The position numbers and the translations under genes are program-made. Shown one piece after another: positions 1 through 7,609 of a DNA stretch of 34,115 bases. The stretch lies in assembly GCA_013152715.1 (NCBI GenBank), contig JAADFU010000049.1, forward strand, positions 1 through 34,115. Direction: 5' to 3'. The stretch comes from Calditrichota bacterium (GTDB taxonomy: Bacteria; Zhuqueibacterota; Zhuqueibacteria; Thermofontimicrobiales; Thermofontimicrobiaceae). How positions within the stretch are numbered: the stretch's first letter is position 1; each line of letters begins with the position of its first letter. The notes beneath the pieces are model-generated. The model was not told the origin of the DNA, did not search any database, and saw only the letters and a list, made by a program, of their open reading frames with translations.

Positions 1-177
1 GGCATTCCTGTTCCAGCTTTGAGTAGCGCATTGTCCTATTTTGACAGCTATCGCAGTGAACAGCTGCCGGCAAATCTGCTGCAGGCGCAGCGCGACTATT
101 TCGGCGCGCATACGTTTGAACGACTGGATCAGCCGAGAGGCATGTTTTTTCATCATCAATGGGGGGGAAATAATTAG
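1..177 (+). CDS. gnd: 6-phosphogluconate dehydrogenase, decarboxylating (C-terminal 58 residues, cut by window edge)
   Basis: Frame 1 is open from base 1 to a TAG at 175-177. The translation is the typical C-terminal tail of 6-phosphogluconate dehydrogenase: it starts [18 protein letters not shown] and continues [20 protein letters not shown], ending in HHQWGGNN. In the family this tail belongs to the all-helical dimerisation domain, and the conserved arginine and histidine of RDYFGAH contact the substrate phosphate of the partner subunit. The enzyme oxidises 6-phosphogluconate to ribulose 5-phosphate, CO2 and NADPH in the cytosol. The N-terminal Rossmann domain lies outside the window. It sits 268 nt upstream of a gluconate-type SDR, so the neighbourhood is a sugar-acid one. 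Identification is firm because this tail is highly conserved. Confidence 0.93.
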   Translation, partial: GIPVPALSSALSYFDSYRSEQLPANLLQAQRDYFGAHTFERLDQPRGMFFHHQWGGNN

Positions 178-220
178 CCACGAAGACGCCAGGTCTAATA
201 TTTTAAACAGAATAGCAATG

Positions 221-284
221 AAAGGCAATAAAAGCCTTACGGCTTAATTCCGAAATTGGGATGGAGTTAAGGCGTCAGCCTTTT
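221..284. repeat. Cluster of interlocking GGC/GCC palindromes (REP-like) after gnd
   Basis: Several short inverted repeats overlap here: AAGGC 222-226 with GCCTT 234-238, AAGCC 232-236 with GGCTT 241-245, GGCTTAATTCC 241-251 with GGAGTTAAGGC 263-273 (one mismatch, one GU), and AAGGC 269-273 with GCCTT 278-282 followed by only four T. They could form one folded element that ends the gnd transcript or a REP-type interspersed repeat. The U-tract is too short to call a clean intrinsic terminator. The rest of 178-445 holds only a small hairpin, AGTCT-TCG-AGACT at 396-408, and the SDR ribosome binding site. Confidence 0.4.
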
Positions 285-445
285 AAAAACAATAATCTTA
301 TGCCTATCATTCGATTTTTACTAGTCATTCATATTATTTTCAGTAGAAAATTTGAATTGAACATTCAAAAAATAAAAAACAATTTTGGAACTTTGAGTCT
401 TCGAGACTTGGAGACACAAGTTTAAAAAGTTTTTGAGAGGTAAAT

Positions 446-1210
446 ATGGAAAGATTTTCATTGGAAAATAAAATTGCACTGGTTACGGGAGCCAGCCGGG
501 GGCTGGGACGCGCTATTGCCCTGGGCTACGCCCAGGCAGGCGCAGATTTGGTTCTGATTTCCCGCGGAGAAAATGCATTGCACCAAGTCGAAAAAGAGAT
601 TCGGGAACTCGGGCGCAGGGCATTTGTCTTTCCGACTGATTTGCTGGCGACAGAAAAAATCCCGGCACTTTTTCAGCAAATCGTTGAACAGGTGAAAAGT
701 GTGGACATTTTGGTCAACGTCGCGGGCACTGTTCACCGCCAGGCAGCGGTAGATTTTCCGCTCTCTGAGTGGAAAAAAATTTTCGAGTTGAATGTCACAG
801 CGCCATTTGTGCTCAGTCAGGAATTTGCGAAACATTGCATTGCGAAAAATAAATCCGGGAAAATTATTTACATCGCTTCTCTTCTGAGCGAACGAGGCCG
901 GGAATCGATTCCCGCGTACACAGCCAGCAAAGGCGCGATTCGCCAGCTCACTCAAGCTCTGGCTGTCGAGTGGGCGCCGCACAAAATCAATGTGAATGCT
1001 ATTGGGCCTGGCTATTTTGAAACAGAATTGACAAAACCACTGATTGAGGATGAAAAAGTTAACCGCTGGGTGCTGGAAAAAACGCCGCTACATCGTTGGG
1101 GACAACCTGACGATCTTGTTGGGACGGCGATTTTTCTGGCAGCGCCGGCGTCGGATTTCATCACCGGACAGGTCATTTACGTGGACGGTGGCTGGCTGGC
1201 AGCGATTTAG
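446..1210 (+). CDS. SDR-family oxidoreductase, gluconate 5-dehydrogenase / KduD-like
   Basis: A classical short-chain dehydrogenase of 254 aa, the normal length. The cofactor motif TGASRGLG is at residues 14-21, NVAG (a variant of NNAG) at 91-94, and the catalytic tetrad is Asn116, Ser145, Tyr158 and Lys162 (AYTASKG). The C-terminal IYVDGGW motif is typical. Best resemblance is to gluconate 5-dehydrogenase and 2-dehydro-3-deoxy-D-gluconate 5-dehydrogenase, which interconvert keto- and hydroxy-sugar acids with NAD(P)H in the cytosol. The exact substrate cannot be read from the sequence. The start ATG at 446 follows a GAGAGG at 435-440. The gene sits between gnd and a LarA homologue, with a KDG-kinase-like gene after that, so a sugar-acid substrate is a reasonable inference. 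Confidence 0.85.
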   Translation: MERFSLENKIALVTGASRGLGRAIALGYAQAGADLVLISRGENALHQVEKEIRELGRRAFVFPTDLLATEKIPALFQQIVEQVKSVDILVNVAGTVHRQAAVDFPLSEWKKIFELNVTAPFVLSQEFAKHCIAKNKSGKIIYIASLLSERGRESIPAYTASKGAIRQLTQALAVEWAPHKINVNAIGPGYFETELTKPLIEDEKVNRWVLEKTPLHRWGQPDDLVGTAIFLAAPASDFITGQVIYVDGGWLAAI

Positions 1211-1233
1211 TGATAGTGAAGCGGAGAAAAGTG

Positions 1234-2499
1234 ATGCAATTAGGGAAAGGAAAAAAGGAAGCGCCGCTTGAAAAGACGGAGATTGTTGAAATTTTTTCAT
1301 CGGCTGCCTCCTCTGGGGATTTTGAAGGAAAGAAAATTTTAGTCATCGTCCCAGACACGACACGCAGCGCGCCAATGAATGAATTGTTTCCGATTTTTTT
1401 CGATTCGGTAAATCGTCTCGTTAGGAAAATTGATGTGATGATTGCTCTGGGAACACATCCGGAAATGCCAGAAGATCAGATTTTGCGCCATTTGGGGATT
1501 CCCGAAGCGGATCGCAGCACCAACTACGCCGATGTCAGATTTTTTAATCATCAGTGGAAAAATAAGGACGATCTGGCATCAATCGGCGCGATTTCCGAAG
1601 ATGAAATGGAAGAAATTAGCCGCGGTTTGCTGCGCGAAAAAGTGGAAGTGACGATCAACAAAAAGATTTTTGATTATGATGTGTTGGTGATTATCGGGCC
1701 TACTTTTCCGCATGAAGTAGTGGGATTTTCCGGTGGAAATAAATATTTTTTCCCTGGAATTTCCGGCAAAGAAATGATCGACAGTTTTCACTGGCTGGGC
1801 GCGCTGATCACGAATCCTGTGATTAACGGAACAAAATACACGCCGGTGCGGGAAGTGATTGATCGCGCAGCAGCGATGATTCCAAGAGAAAAACGTTGTT
1901 TTAGTCTGGTAGTCAAAAATCACCGCGTGCACGGAATTTATTTCGGTGCGCCTGAAGAAGCATTTTCTGCGGCAGCGGATTTGTCGCGCGAGTTGAATAT
2001 TGTTTTTAAAAAACAGCCGTTTCAAAAAGTTCTCTCTTGCGCTCCGGAAATGTATTCGGATTTGTGGACTGCCGGAAAGTGCATGTACAAAATCGAGCCT
2101 GTGGTCGCCGATGGCGGCGAATTGATCATTTACGCGCCGCACATAAAACAGGTATCTCAGACTCACGGCGCGGAAATTGAAAAAATCGGTTATCATGTGC
2201 GCGATTATTTTGTGAAACAGTGGGAAAAATTTCGGCATGTCGGCGGCGGTGTGCTGGCTCATTCCACCCATGTACGGGGAATTGGAAAATTTAAAAAAGG
2301 GAAAGAATTGCCTCGCATTCAGGTGACTCTGGCGACACAGATTCCCGAGGAAATTTGCCGAAAAATAAATTTGGGTTACCGCGATCCGAAAACGATTAAT
2401 GTCGAAGAATGGGTAAATCGTGAAGATGAAGGAATTTTGTACGTCCCTGAGGCAGGAGAAATTTTGTACCGATTGGAGAATGATCCGTTCAGACATTAA
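1234..2499 (+). CDS. LarA-superfamily nickel-pincer racemase/epimerase homologue (substrate unknown)
   Basis: The protein is 421 aa, close to the 424 aa of lactate racemase LarA. The N-terminal Lar_N motif DTTR is at 41-44 and GTH at 73-75. Then come His160, Lys170 and His186 (PHEVVGFSGGNK ... SFH). The spacing of 10 and 16 residues equals that of LarA His174, Lys184 and His200, where the lysine tethers the nickel-pincer nucleotide cofactor and the histidines act in hydride transfer and acid-base chemistry. The active site therefore looks intact. The family racemises or epimerises alpha-hydroxy acids, and sugar-acid members are known. The frame opens at a GTG at 1210 that overlaps the upstream stop, but ATG 1234 has a GGAG 7 nt upstream and is chosen. 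No larB/C/E cofactor genes are in the window. Context suggests an aldonate substrate. Confidence 0.85.
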   Translation: MQLGKGKKEAPLEKTEIVEIFSSAASSGDFEGKKILVIVPDTTRSAPMNELFPIFFDSVNRLVRKIDVMIALGTHPEMPEDQILRHLGIPEADRSTNYADVRFFNHQWKNKDDLASIGAISEDEMEEISRGLLREKVEVTINKKIFDYDVLVIIGPTFPHEVVGFSGGNKYFFPGISGKEMIDSFHWLGALITNPVINGTKYTPVREVIDRAAAMIPREKRCFSLVVKNHRVHGIYFGAPEEAFSAAADLSRELNIVFKKQPFQKVLSCAPEMYSDLWTAGKCMYKIEPVVADGGELIIYAPHIKQVSQTHGAEIEKIGYHVRDYFVKQWEKFRHVGGGVLAHSTHVRGIGKFKKGKELPRIQVTLATQIPEEICRKINLGYRDPKTINVEEWVNREDEGILYVPEAGEILYRLENDPFRH

Positions 2500-2591
2500 T
2501 AAAAGTTAAAAGTGCAGACTTGCGGAAGATTAAAAGAAGCGCATTCTGAATCAAAATGAGTAACCAAATAAAAATGTGAAAGGGAACGAAA

Positions 2592-3669
2592 ATGGCGAAG
2601 TTGAATGTCAGAAAAGATGCTTGTGATCTGGATTTTCTTTCACTCGGCGCACTTGTGCACAGACTCGATCCCGGAGTAGTGCCTTTTCGGAAGGCGAGAA
2701 ATTTACAGGTTCATGTTTCCGGCGGCGAATACAATGTTGCGGCAAATCTTTCTGATTGTTTCGGATTGAATACCGGCATCGCCACTGCCATGGTGGACTA
2801 TCCCATTGGCGAATTGGTGCAAAATCGCGTCCGAGAGATGGGAGTGAAACCTTTCTACAAATTTTTCGAGCACGATGGCGTGCGAGGTCCCAATATCGCC
2901 ACGGTGTACAGCGATTGCGGCTTTGGGGTCAGGCCCCCGGTTGTTTTCTACAACCGGTCCAATGAAGCCGGGGCTTTGTTGAAATCAGGCGATTTTGATT
3001 GGGACGAAATTTTTGGCAGAGGCGTGCGCTGGTTCCATTCCGGTGGGATTTTCGCAGCTCTGTCCGAGACAACTTCCGATGTTATTATTGAAGGAATGAA
3101 AGCAGCGCAAAAATACGGAGCGATCACTTCCTTTGATTTGAATTATCGCGCGAAATTGTGGCAACCAATCGGCGGACTGGAAAAAGCGCAAAGCGTACTG
3201 CATCGTGGACCATGTGGATGTGCTGCTTGGCAATGAAGAAGATTTGCAATTAGGCCTTGGCATTCCTGGCCCTGAAGTAGCAGCAGAATCTAAATTCGAT
3301 ACGTCCAACTTTTTTGAAATGATCGCGCGTGTGATTAAAAAATTTCCCGACGTGAAAATGGTCGCCACCACGCTCAGGGAAGTTGTCTCTGCAAACATGC
3401 ATAACTGGGGCGCGGTTCTCTGGTACGACGGTGAAAAATATGAAACTCCCAAAGCCGAACTCCACGTCCTCGATCGCATCGGCGGCGGCGATGGCTTTGC
3501 TTCGGGTCTGATTTACGGACTGATCACCGGAAGAAATTCGGAAGAAGCGTTGCGCCTCGGCTGGGCTCACGGCGCGCTGTTGACGACTTATCCGGGCGAT
3601 ACGACAATGGCAAAATTGGAAGAAGTGGAGATTTTCGCAAAAGGCGGGTCCGCACGAGTACAGCGGTGA
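2592..3669 (+). pseudogene. kdgK: PfkB-family sugar kinase, 2-dehydro-3-deoxygluconate kinase-like, split by a frameshift
   Basis: Two reading frames together make one PfkB kinase of normal length (about 358 aa). The first (2592-3236) carries the sugar-binding N-terminal half with VSGGEYNVAANL and the SFDLNYRAKLW strand. The second (open before 3205, ending 3669) resumes with DHVDVLLGNEED and carries PfkB signature 2, DRIGGGDGFASG, whose Asp is the catalytic base. The first frame runs out in a non-homologous tail (HRGPCGCAAWQ). The break lies within about 3175-3205 and amounts to one extra base or two (or five) missing bases. A run of five A at 3181-3185 is one candidate site. GGGDGFASG and GNEED fit KDG kinases, which make KDPG for the Entner-Doudoroff route. 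It is either a true pseudogene or a sequencing or assembly error. Confidence 0.8.
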
Positions 3670-3832
3670 TTTTGAAAAAATTTTACGTTTTGTTTTGAGA
3701 GTTGGCGTGCAGCAGATACTGGAATTCCGTTGTGCGCCTTTTTAGTTATCAAGAATGATGGTATAAATTTTAATTTTTAATGAGTAGAATGATTGTTCAT
3801 TTTGTTCGAAATTTAATAGGTTGATTAATATA

Positions 3833-3890
3833 GAACGCGGATTGACGCGGATTAAACGGATTTGCGCTGATATTTAAATGATTAATCCGC
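3833..3890. repeat. Degenerate ACGCGGATT direct repeat with inverted copy
   Basis: Copies of a nine-base unit follow each other: ACGCGGATT near 3835, GACGCGGATTAA near 3845, AACGGATTT near 3855, then GCGCTGAT. The segment GCGGATTAA at 3847-3855 is the exact reverse complement of TTAATCCGC at 3882-3890, so the element can fold back. Intergenic repeats of this flavour are widespread in environmental bacterial genomes. No coding function is visible. Confidence 0.55.
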
Positions 3891-3984
3891 TAAAATTTCC
3901 CATCAAAGTCAATAAAAAACTCTTTCACTTCAAAATCACAACACCTCTCATTATTATTATTTTCAAAAATATTCAAATCAAAGC

Positions 3985-4013
3985 TTGACATTAATCTGAT
4001 AAATAATTATTTT
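3985..4013 (+). promoter_or_regulatory. Sigma-70-type promoter upstream of the M19 dipeptidase
   Basis: TTGACA at 3985-3990, a 17-nt spacer, and TATTTT at 4008-4013. The -35 box is perfect and the -10 box matches at four of six. It would start transcription near 4020, about 47 nt before the ATG at 4067. Confidence 0.55.
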
Positions 4014-4066
4014 ACAGAAGGAAAGAAACGAGAAAAATTTGCGCCAATCTCAGCGAAGGAAAAATC

Positions 4067-5164
4067 ATGCCAGATTTGAGCCAGATACCTGTGTGCGATA
4101 TGCACTGCGATACTGCTTTTGAAATATTGGCCGGAAAATCGCTTGCGACGGAGGATTGTCAGGTGAATCTTCCTGCTATGAAGAGAGCAAATGTGAAAAT
4201 ACAGGTATTTGCCTGTTACATTTCGCCGATGACTTCCAAAGGCGCGCGGTTTCCGATGTTGATGAACATGATTGCGGCGTTCAAAAAAGAAATTGAAAAA
4301 TATCCTGAAGAAATAACTCTTTGCACAGATAGCTCGCAAATTGAATCGGCAATGGCGTCCGGAAAGATTGCGGCGATTCTCGCTGTGGAAAATGGCATGG
4401 CGGTGGAGAATAATGTCTATAATTTGCAGACGATTTACGAGGCGGGCGTACGACTGATGACAATTGTACACTCGGTTTCCAGCGACTGGGCGATTTCTTC
4501 CAATGACAAAAATCCGGCGTTTGACGGTTTGACTGAAAACGGCGCGAAGATGATCGCGCAAATGAATCGGTTGGGGATGATCGTCGATGTTTCTCACGCG
4601 CACGAAAAAACTGTGACGCAAGTGCTGCAAATCAGCGAGAAACCAATTGTTGCTTCTCATTCTTGCGCGGCTACGATTTGTCCGGTGCCGAGAAATTTGA
4701 CTGATGACCAAATTCGGCAAATTGCCACGCGCGGCGGCATGGTCGGAGTTAATTTTTTCCCGGGATTTTTGGATCATGAATATTGGCAGACCTTACTGGA
4801 AAATTGCGGCGATCTGTTTGAAAAATTGGACGAAATGGAAGTTCAGGCGCAAGGCGATGCGAAGAAGATTTCCGATGCGTTTCAGGAATATCGCGAGGAA
4901 TTCAGGCGGGAAATGGCGGGAAAAAATGTAACGCTGAACGCTGTGATCGATCACGTGGAACACATCCGGGCTCTTGTCGGCGACGATGCGGTTGGTTTTG
5001 GCTCGGATTTTGACGGCGTGCCGGCGTTGCCCGAAGGAATAAATTCTGTGGCGGATTTTCACACATTGCGGGAGCGAATGGTTGAGCGAGGAATTTCCGG
5101 CGAAACGCTGGAAAAGATTTCCTACAAGAATTTTCTGCGCGTCTTTCGGACTGCTGTCGGATGA
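4067..5164 (+). CDS. Membrane dipeptidase family (peptidase M19) enzyme
   Basis: The protein is 365 aa, the usual length for bacterial M19 dipeptidases. The binuclear zinc site is complete: His13 and Asp15 in DMHCDT, Glu108 in AVENG, His177 in DVSHAH and His198 in ASHSC. The acidic GSDFDG motif lies near the C-terminus. The family hydrolyses dipeptides, often with a D-residue or dehydro C-terminal residue, in a TIM-barrel amidohydrolase fold. No signal peptide or anchor is present, so it is predicted to be cytosolic. The ATG at 4067 is preceded by GAAGGAAAAATC, a good Shine-Dalgarno. It appears to be a single-gene unit with its own promoter at 3985. The natural substrate is not known, and cell-wall or dietary peptides are equally possible. 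Confidence 0.9.
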   Translation: MPDLSQIPVCDMHCDTAFEILAGKSLATEDCQVNLPAMKRANVKIQVFACYISPMTSKGARFPMLMNMIAAFKKEIEKYPEEITLCTDSSQIESAMASGKIAAILAVENGMAVENNVYNLQTIYEAGVRLMTIVHSVSSDWAISSNDKNPAFDGLTENGAKMIAQMNRLGMIVDVSHAHEKTVTQVLQISEKPIVASHSCAATICPVPRNLTDDQIRQIATRGGMVGVNFFPGFLDHEYWQTLLENCGDLFEKLDEMEVQAQGDAKKISDAFQEYREEFRREMAGKNVTLNAVIDHVEHIRALVGDDAVGFGSDFDGVPALPEGINSVADFHTLRERMVERGISGETLEKISYKNFLRVFRTAVG

Positions 5165-5313
5165 TTTCAGGCTAAAATTTAATGAAGTTGCCAATTTTGC
5201 CCTAAAAAAATAATGGCACAAAAATATGAATTAATGAGTTAAAATTATCAAGCTCTTGGCACCTGCGTTTTCCCACGCTCATTTTTCACGAACCCGCTCG
5301 AGGAGGCGAGTTT

Positions 5314-6312
5314 ATGACCAGATTAAAAATAGCTATATCCTTTTTGCTTGCTTTTTTACTTTTTTCCTGTATGAACTTTACCAGACATAAAATTACTCCG
5401 ACACAAATCAATTTGTCCGAGCGCCGTCTGAATCGATTAGAAAAAATTCAGCGCACCATGGTAAAAATAGTTTGTTCAGCCTATTATGAAAATTACTACT
5501 ATTTGGTTCCGTCTCCGAAAAACAAAAATGCCAGTCTGGAAGATTTGCTTTACAAGAAACAGCTCACGACAAATTCCGTCTCCGGCAGCGCCCTGATTTT
5601 GAACCGCAACCCGAGCAATATTTTACTGCTCAGCGCCTATCACATTTTCGATTTTCCGGACACGGTTCGCGTTTTTTACAAAGACGAGAATGGCAATGCC
5701 ACCGCAAATTTGCAATCCGTCTCCATTAAATACGACCAGCGCATTTTTATCACGCATCATGACGGCACGCGGAGCTTGGGGCATCTGTTCAGTTCTGAAC
5801 AGCGCAACGACATTGCGCTGTTAGAGACGAAAGCCGCGGAAAATCAGTTGCTGGAAAACTCATTCACCGCGCCCTTTGCACAAGAAAGTGATTTGAAATT
5901 TGGCAAAGAAGCCTATCTCATCGGCTATCCCAAGGGATTTTTGTTCATTTCGCGGGGACTGATCAGTCCGTCGCCTTATCCGAATAAATTTATGGTTTCT
6001 GCGGCATTTAATCGCGGTTTTTCCGGCGGGATTGTGCTGGCGTTTAAGGAAGGGAAAGATTCTTACGTTTATTTGGGAATGGCAAATTCCATGGCTTATG
6101 ATTCCCAAATAGTTTTAGTGCCGGATGAGACGCTTCCACGTTTGGATAATTTCAGAGATTTCCCCTACACAGACAATGCGTACGTCAAAGAACTAAAGAT
6201 GGTCAATTATGGTTTGACTTTTGCCATTAAAGCAAATATAATTGCCAATTTTTTGGAACAGGAAAGGGAACGGCTGCGACGGCGCGGATTTGTTTTACCG
6301 AACAAATTGTAG
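5314..6312 (+). CDS. Trypsin-like serine protease lipoprotein (putative)
   Basis: 332 aa. The N-terminus is a lipoprotein signal: a hydrophobic stretch (residues 5-18) ending in LLFSC with Cys19 as the lipidation site. The body resembles the chymotrypsin/HtrA fold with divergent motifs. His110 in LSAYHIFD stands for the TAxH motif, Asp166 in RNDIALLE for the catalytic aspartate, and Ser237 in NRGFSGGIVL for GNSGGP. All three triad residues are present in the right order and spacing, so activity is plausible. There is no PDZ domain. AGGAGG at 5300-5305 precedes the ATG. It stands 149 nt after the dipeptidase and 222 nt before the nucleotidyltransferase. Family assignment is by motif, and the substrate is unknown. 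Confidence 0.65.
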   Translation: MTRLKIAISFLLAFLLFSCMNFTRHKITPTQINLSERRLNRLEKIQRTMVKIVCSAYYENYYYLVPSPKNKNASLEDLLYKKQLTTNSVSGSALILNRNPSNILLLSAYHIFDFPDTVRVFYKDENGNATANLQSVSIKYDQRIFITHHDGTRSLGHLFSSEQRNDIALLETKAAENQLLENSFTAPFAQESDLKFGKEAYLIGYPKGFLFISRGLISPSPYPNKFMVSAAFNRGFSGGIVLAFKEGKDSYVYLGMANSMAYDSQIVLVPDETLPRLDNFRDFPYTDNAYVKELKMVNYGLTFAIKANIIANFLEQERERLRRRGFVLPNKL

Positions 6313-6534
6313 CTCACAACTTTGTCTCAAAATGCAACGACATTTTCCCGCCGACACATTTTCCTTTCACTGACGAGGGTTAAGGCGCTGAAAATCGCGG
6401 CGGAATTTTTTGCCTGATTTTTGCAACATTTCTCGTTCAAATTGAGACGTAGCAAACAAATCTGATTGACGAAAACGTCAGATGTGAATTTTGAAGTAGC
6501 AAATTGAGAAAATTTTATCAGAGGACGGAATTTT

Positions 6535-7599
6535 ATGAAAGCATTAATTACCAGCGGCGGCAAAGGAACTCGGCTCAGACCGCTCACTCACACGCAAAAC
6601 AAACATCTGATTCCCATTGCCAATAAACCAATTCTGCACTATGCCATTGAAACAGTGGCAGCGGCGGGAATTAAGGAGATCGGCATCACTACCAACGCGG
6701 ATAGCGACGAAGTCCCGCGTTCGATTGGCGACGGCAGTCAATGGGGAGTAAAAATAACCTACATTCCGCAGGAGTCACCACTCGGACTGGCGCATGTGAT
6801 CAAAATCGCGGAAGATTTCATCGGAAAAGAACCGTTTATTTTTTACCTGGGTGACAACATGGTTGTTGGCGGCGTAAAAAGATTTGTTGACGCCTTTGAG
6901 AAGGATCACGTAAATTGCTACCTCACTTTAGCGAAAGTCAAAGACCCTGAGCGATTCGGAGTGCCGGAAATTGTTGATAATCGCATCATTTCCGTGGAAG
7001 AAAAGCCCAAAAATCCGAAAAGCCATTTTGCCGTTGCCGGAATTTATATTTACGATCACCATGTTTTTGAAGCAGTGAATAATATCGAACCCAGCGCGCG
7101 CGGTGAGTTGGAAATTTCAGACGCGCACCAGTATCTGATCGATCACGGTCATCAGGTTGGTTTTTCTGAAATTACCGGTTGGTGGAAAGACACGGGGAAA
7201 CCCATCGATTTATTGGAGGCGAATCGGCTGGTGCTGGAACACACCAAGCCGGAAATCAAAGGGGTAATCAACGGAAAATCTTCGCTGGCAGGAAATGTGT
7301 CCGTCGGCAAAGGCTCAAAAATTATCAACAGCAACATCCGCGGGCCCGTTGTGGTCGGCGAAAACACAGTGATCGAAAATAGTTACATTGGTCCTTTTAC
7401 TTCCATTCAAAACGACTGCTACATTCGCAACAGCGAGATCGAGTACTCCATTGTTTTAAACAAATGCAAAGTGCTCGACATCGGCATTCGCATCGAAAGC
7501 AGTCTGTTGGGCACTGATGTGGAAATTGTGAAATCTGAAAATAAGCCTTCCACGCATCGATTTTTCATCGGAGACCAGAGTCGAATAGAATTGGTTTGA
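6535..7599 (+). CDS. rmlA: Glucose-1-phosphate thymidylyltransferase, long (beta-helix) type
   Basis: 354 aa. The nucleotidyltransferase N-terminal domain opens with the signature GGKGTRLRPLT (residues 8-18), followed by the NKHLIPIANKPI substrate motif, the metal-site YLGDNM, the EEKPKNPKS loop and GWWKDTGKP. Residues about 240-340 are hexapeptide-like repeats of a left-handed beta-helix. This two-domain layout is that of the long RmlA family, which makes dTDP-glucose from dTTP and glucose 1-phosphate for deoxysugar or envelope glycan synthesis. The start ATG follows GAGGACGG. A glycosyltransferase begins 11 nt downstream, so the two are probably one transcript. Related sugar nucleotidyltransferases with other nucleotides cannot be excluded on sequence alone. 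No rmlB/C/D genes are nearby. Confidence 0.87.
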   Translation: MKALITSGGKGTRLRPLTHTQNKHLIPIANKPILHYAIETVAAAGIKEIGITTNADSDEVPRSIGDGSQWGVKITYIPQESPLGLAHVIKIAEDFIGKEPFIFYLGDNMVVGGVKRFVDAFEKDHVNCYLTLAKVKDPERFGVPEIVDNRIISVEEKPKNPKSHFAVAGIYIYDHHVFEAVNNIEPSARGELEISDAHQYLIDHGHQVGFSEITGWWKDTGKPIDLLEANRLVLEHTKPEIKGVINGKSSLAGNVSVGKGSKIINSNIRGPVVVGENTVIENSYIGPFTSIQNDCYIRNSEIEYSIVLNKCKVLDIGIRIESSLLGTDVEIVKSENKPSTHRFFIGDQSRIELV

Positions 7600-7609
7600 C
7601 AGAAAACGA

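Larger units (their letters stand above)
3670..4066. other. Intergenic region with degenerate repeat and dipeptidase promoter
   Basis: This stretch of 397 nt holds no supported gene. It is AT-rich. It contains a degenerate direct repeat of an ACGCGGATT-type unit (3833-3870) with an inverted partner at 3882-3890, a sigma-70-type promoter at 3985-4013, and the ribosome binding site of the dipeptidase. A minus-strand reading frame that covers its right end is the shadow of the dipeptidase gene. Confidence 0.6.

Noticed and set aside
41-247. Reading frame of 68 codons at the left edge
   Set aside because: It is in another frame of the gnd 3' end, whose frame 1 gives a clear 6-phosphogluconate dehydrogenase tail.
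5257-5272. Sigma-54 promoter TGGCAC-N5-TTTTC before the trypsin-like gene
   Set aside because: The -24 box is perfect, but the -12 box lacks the essential GC.
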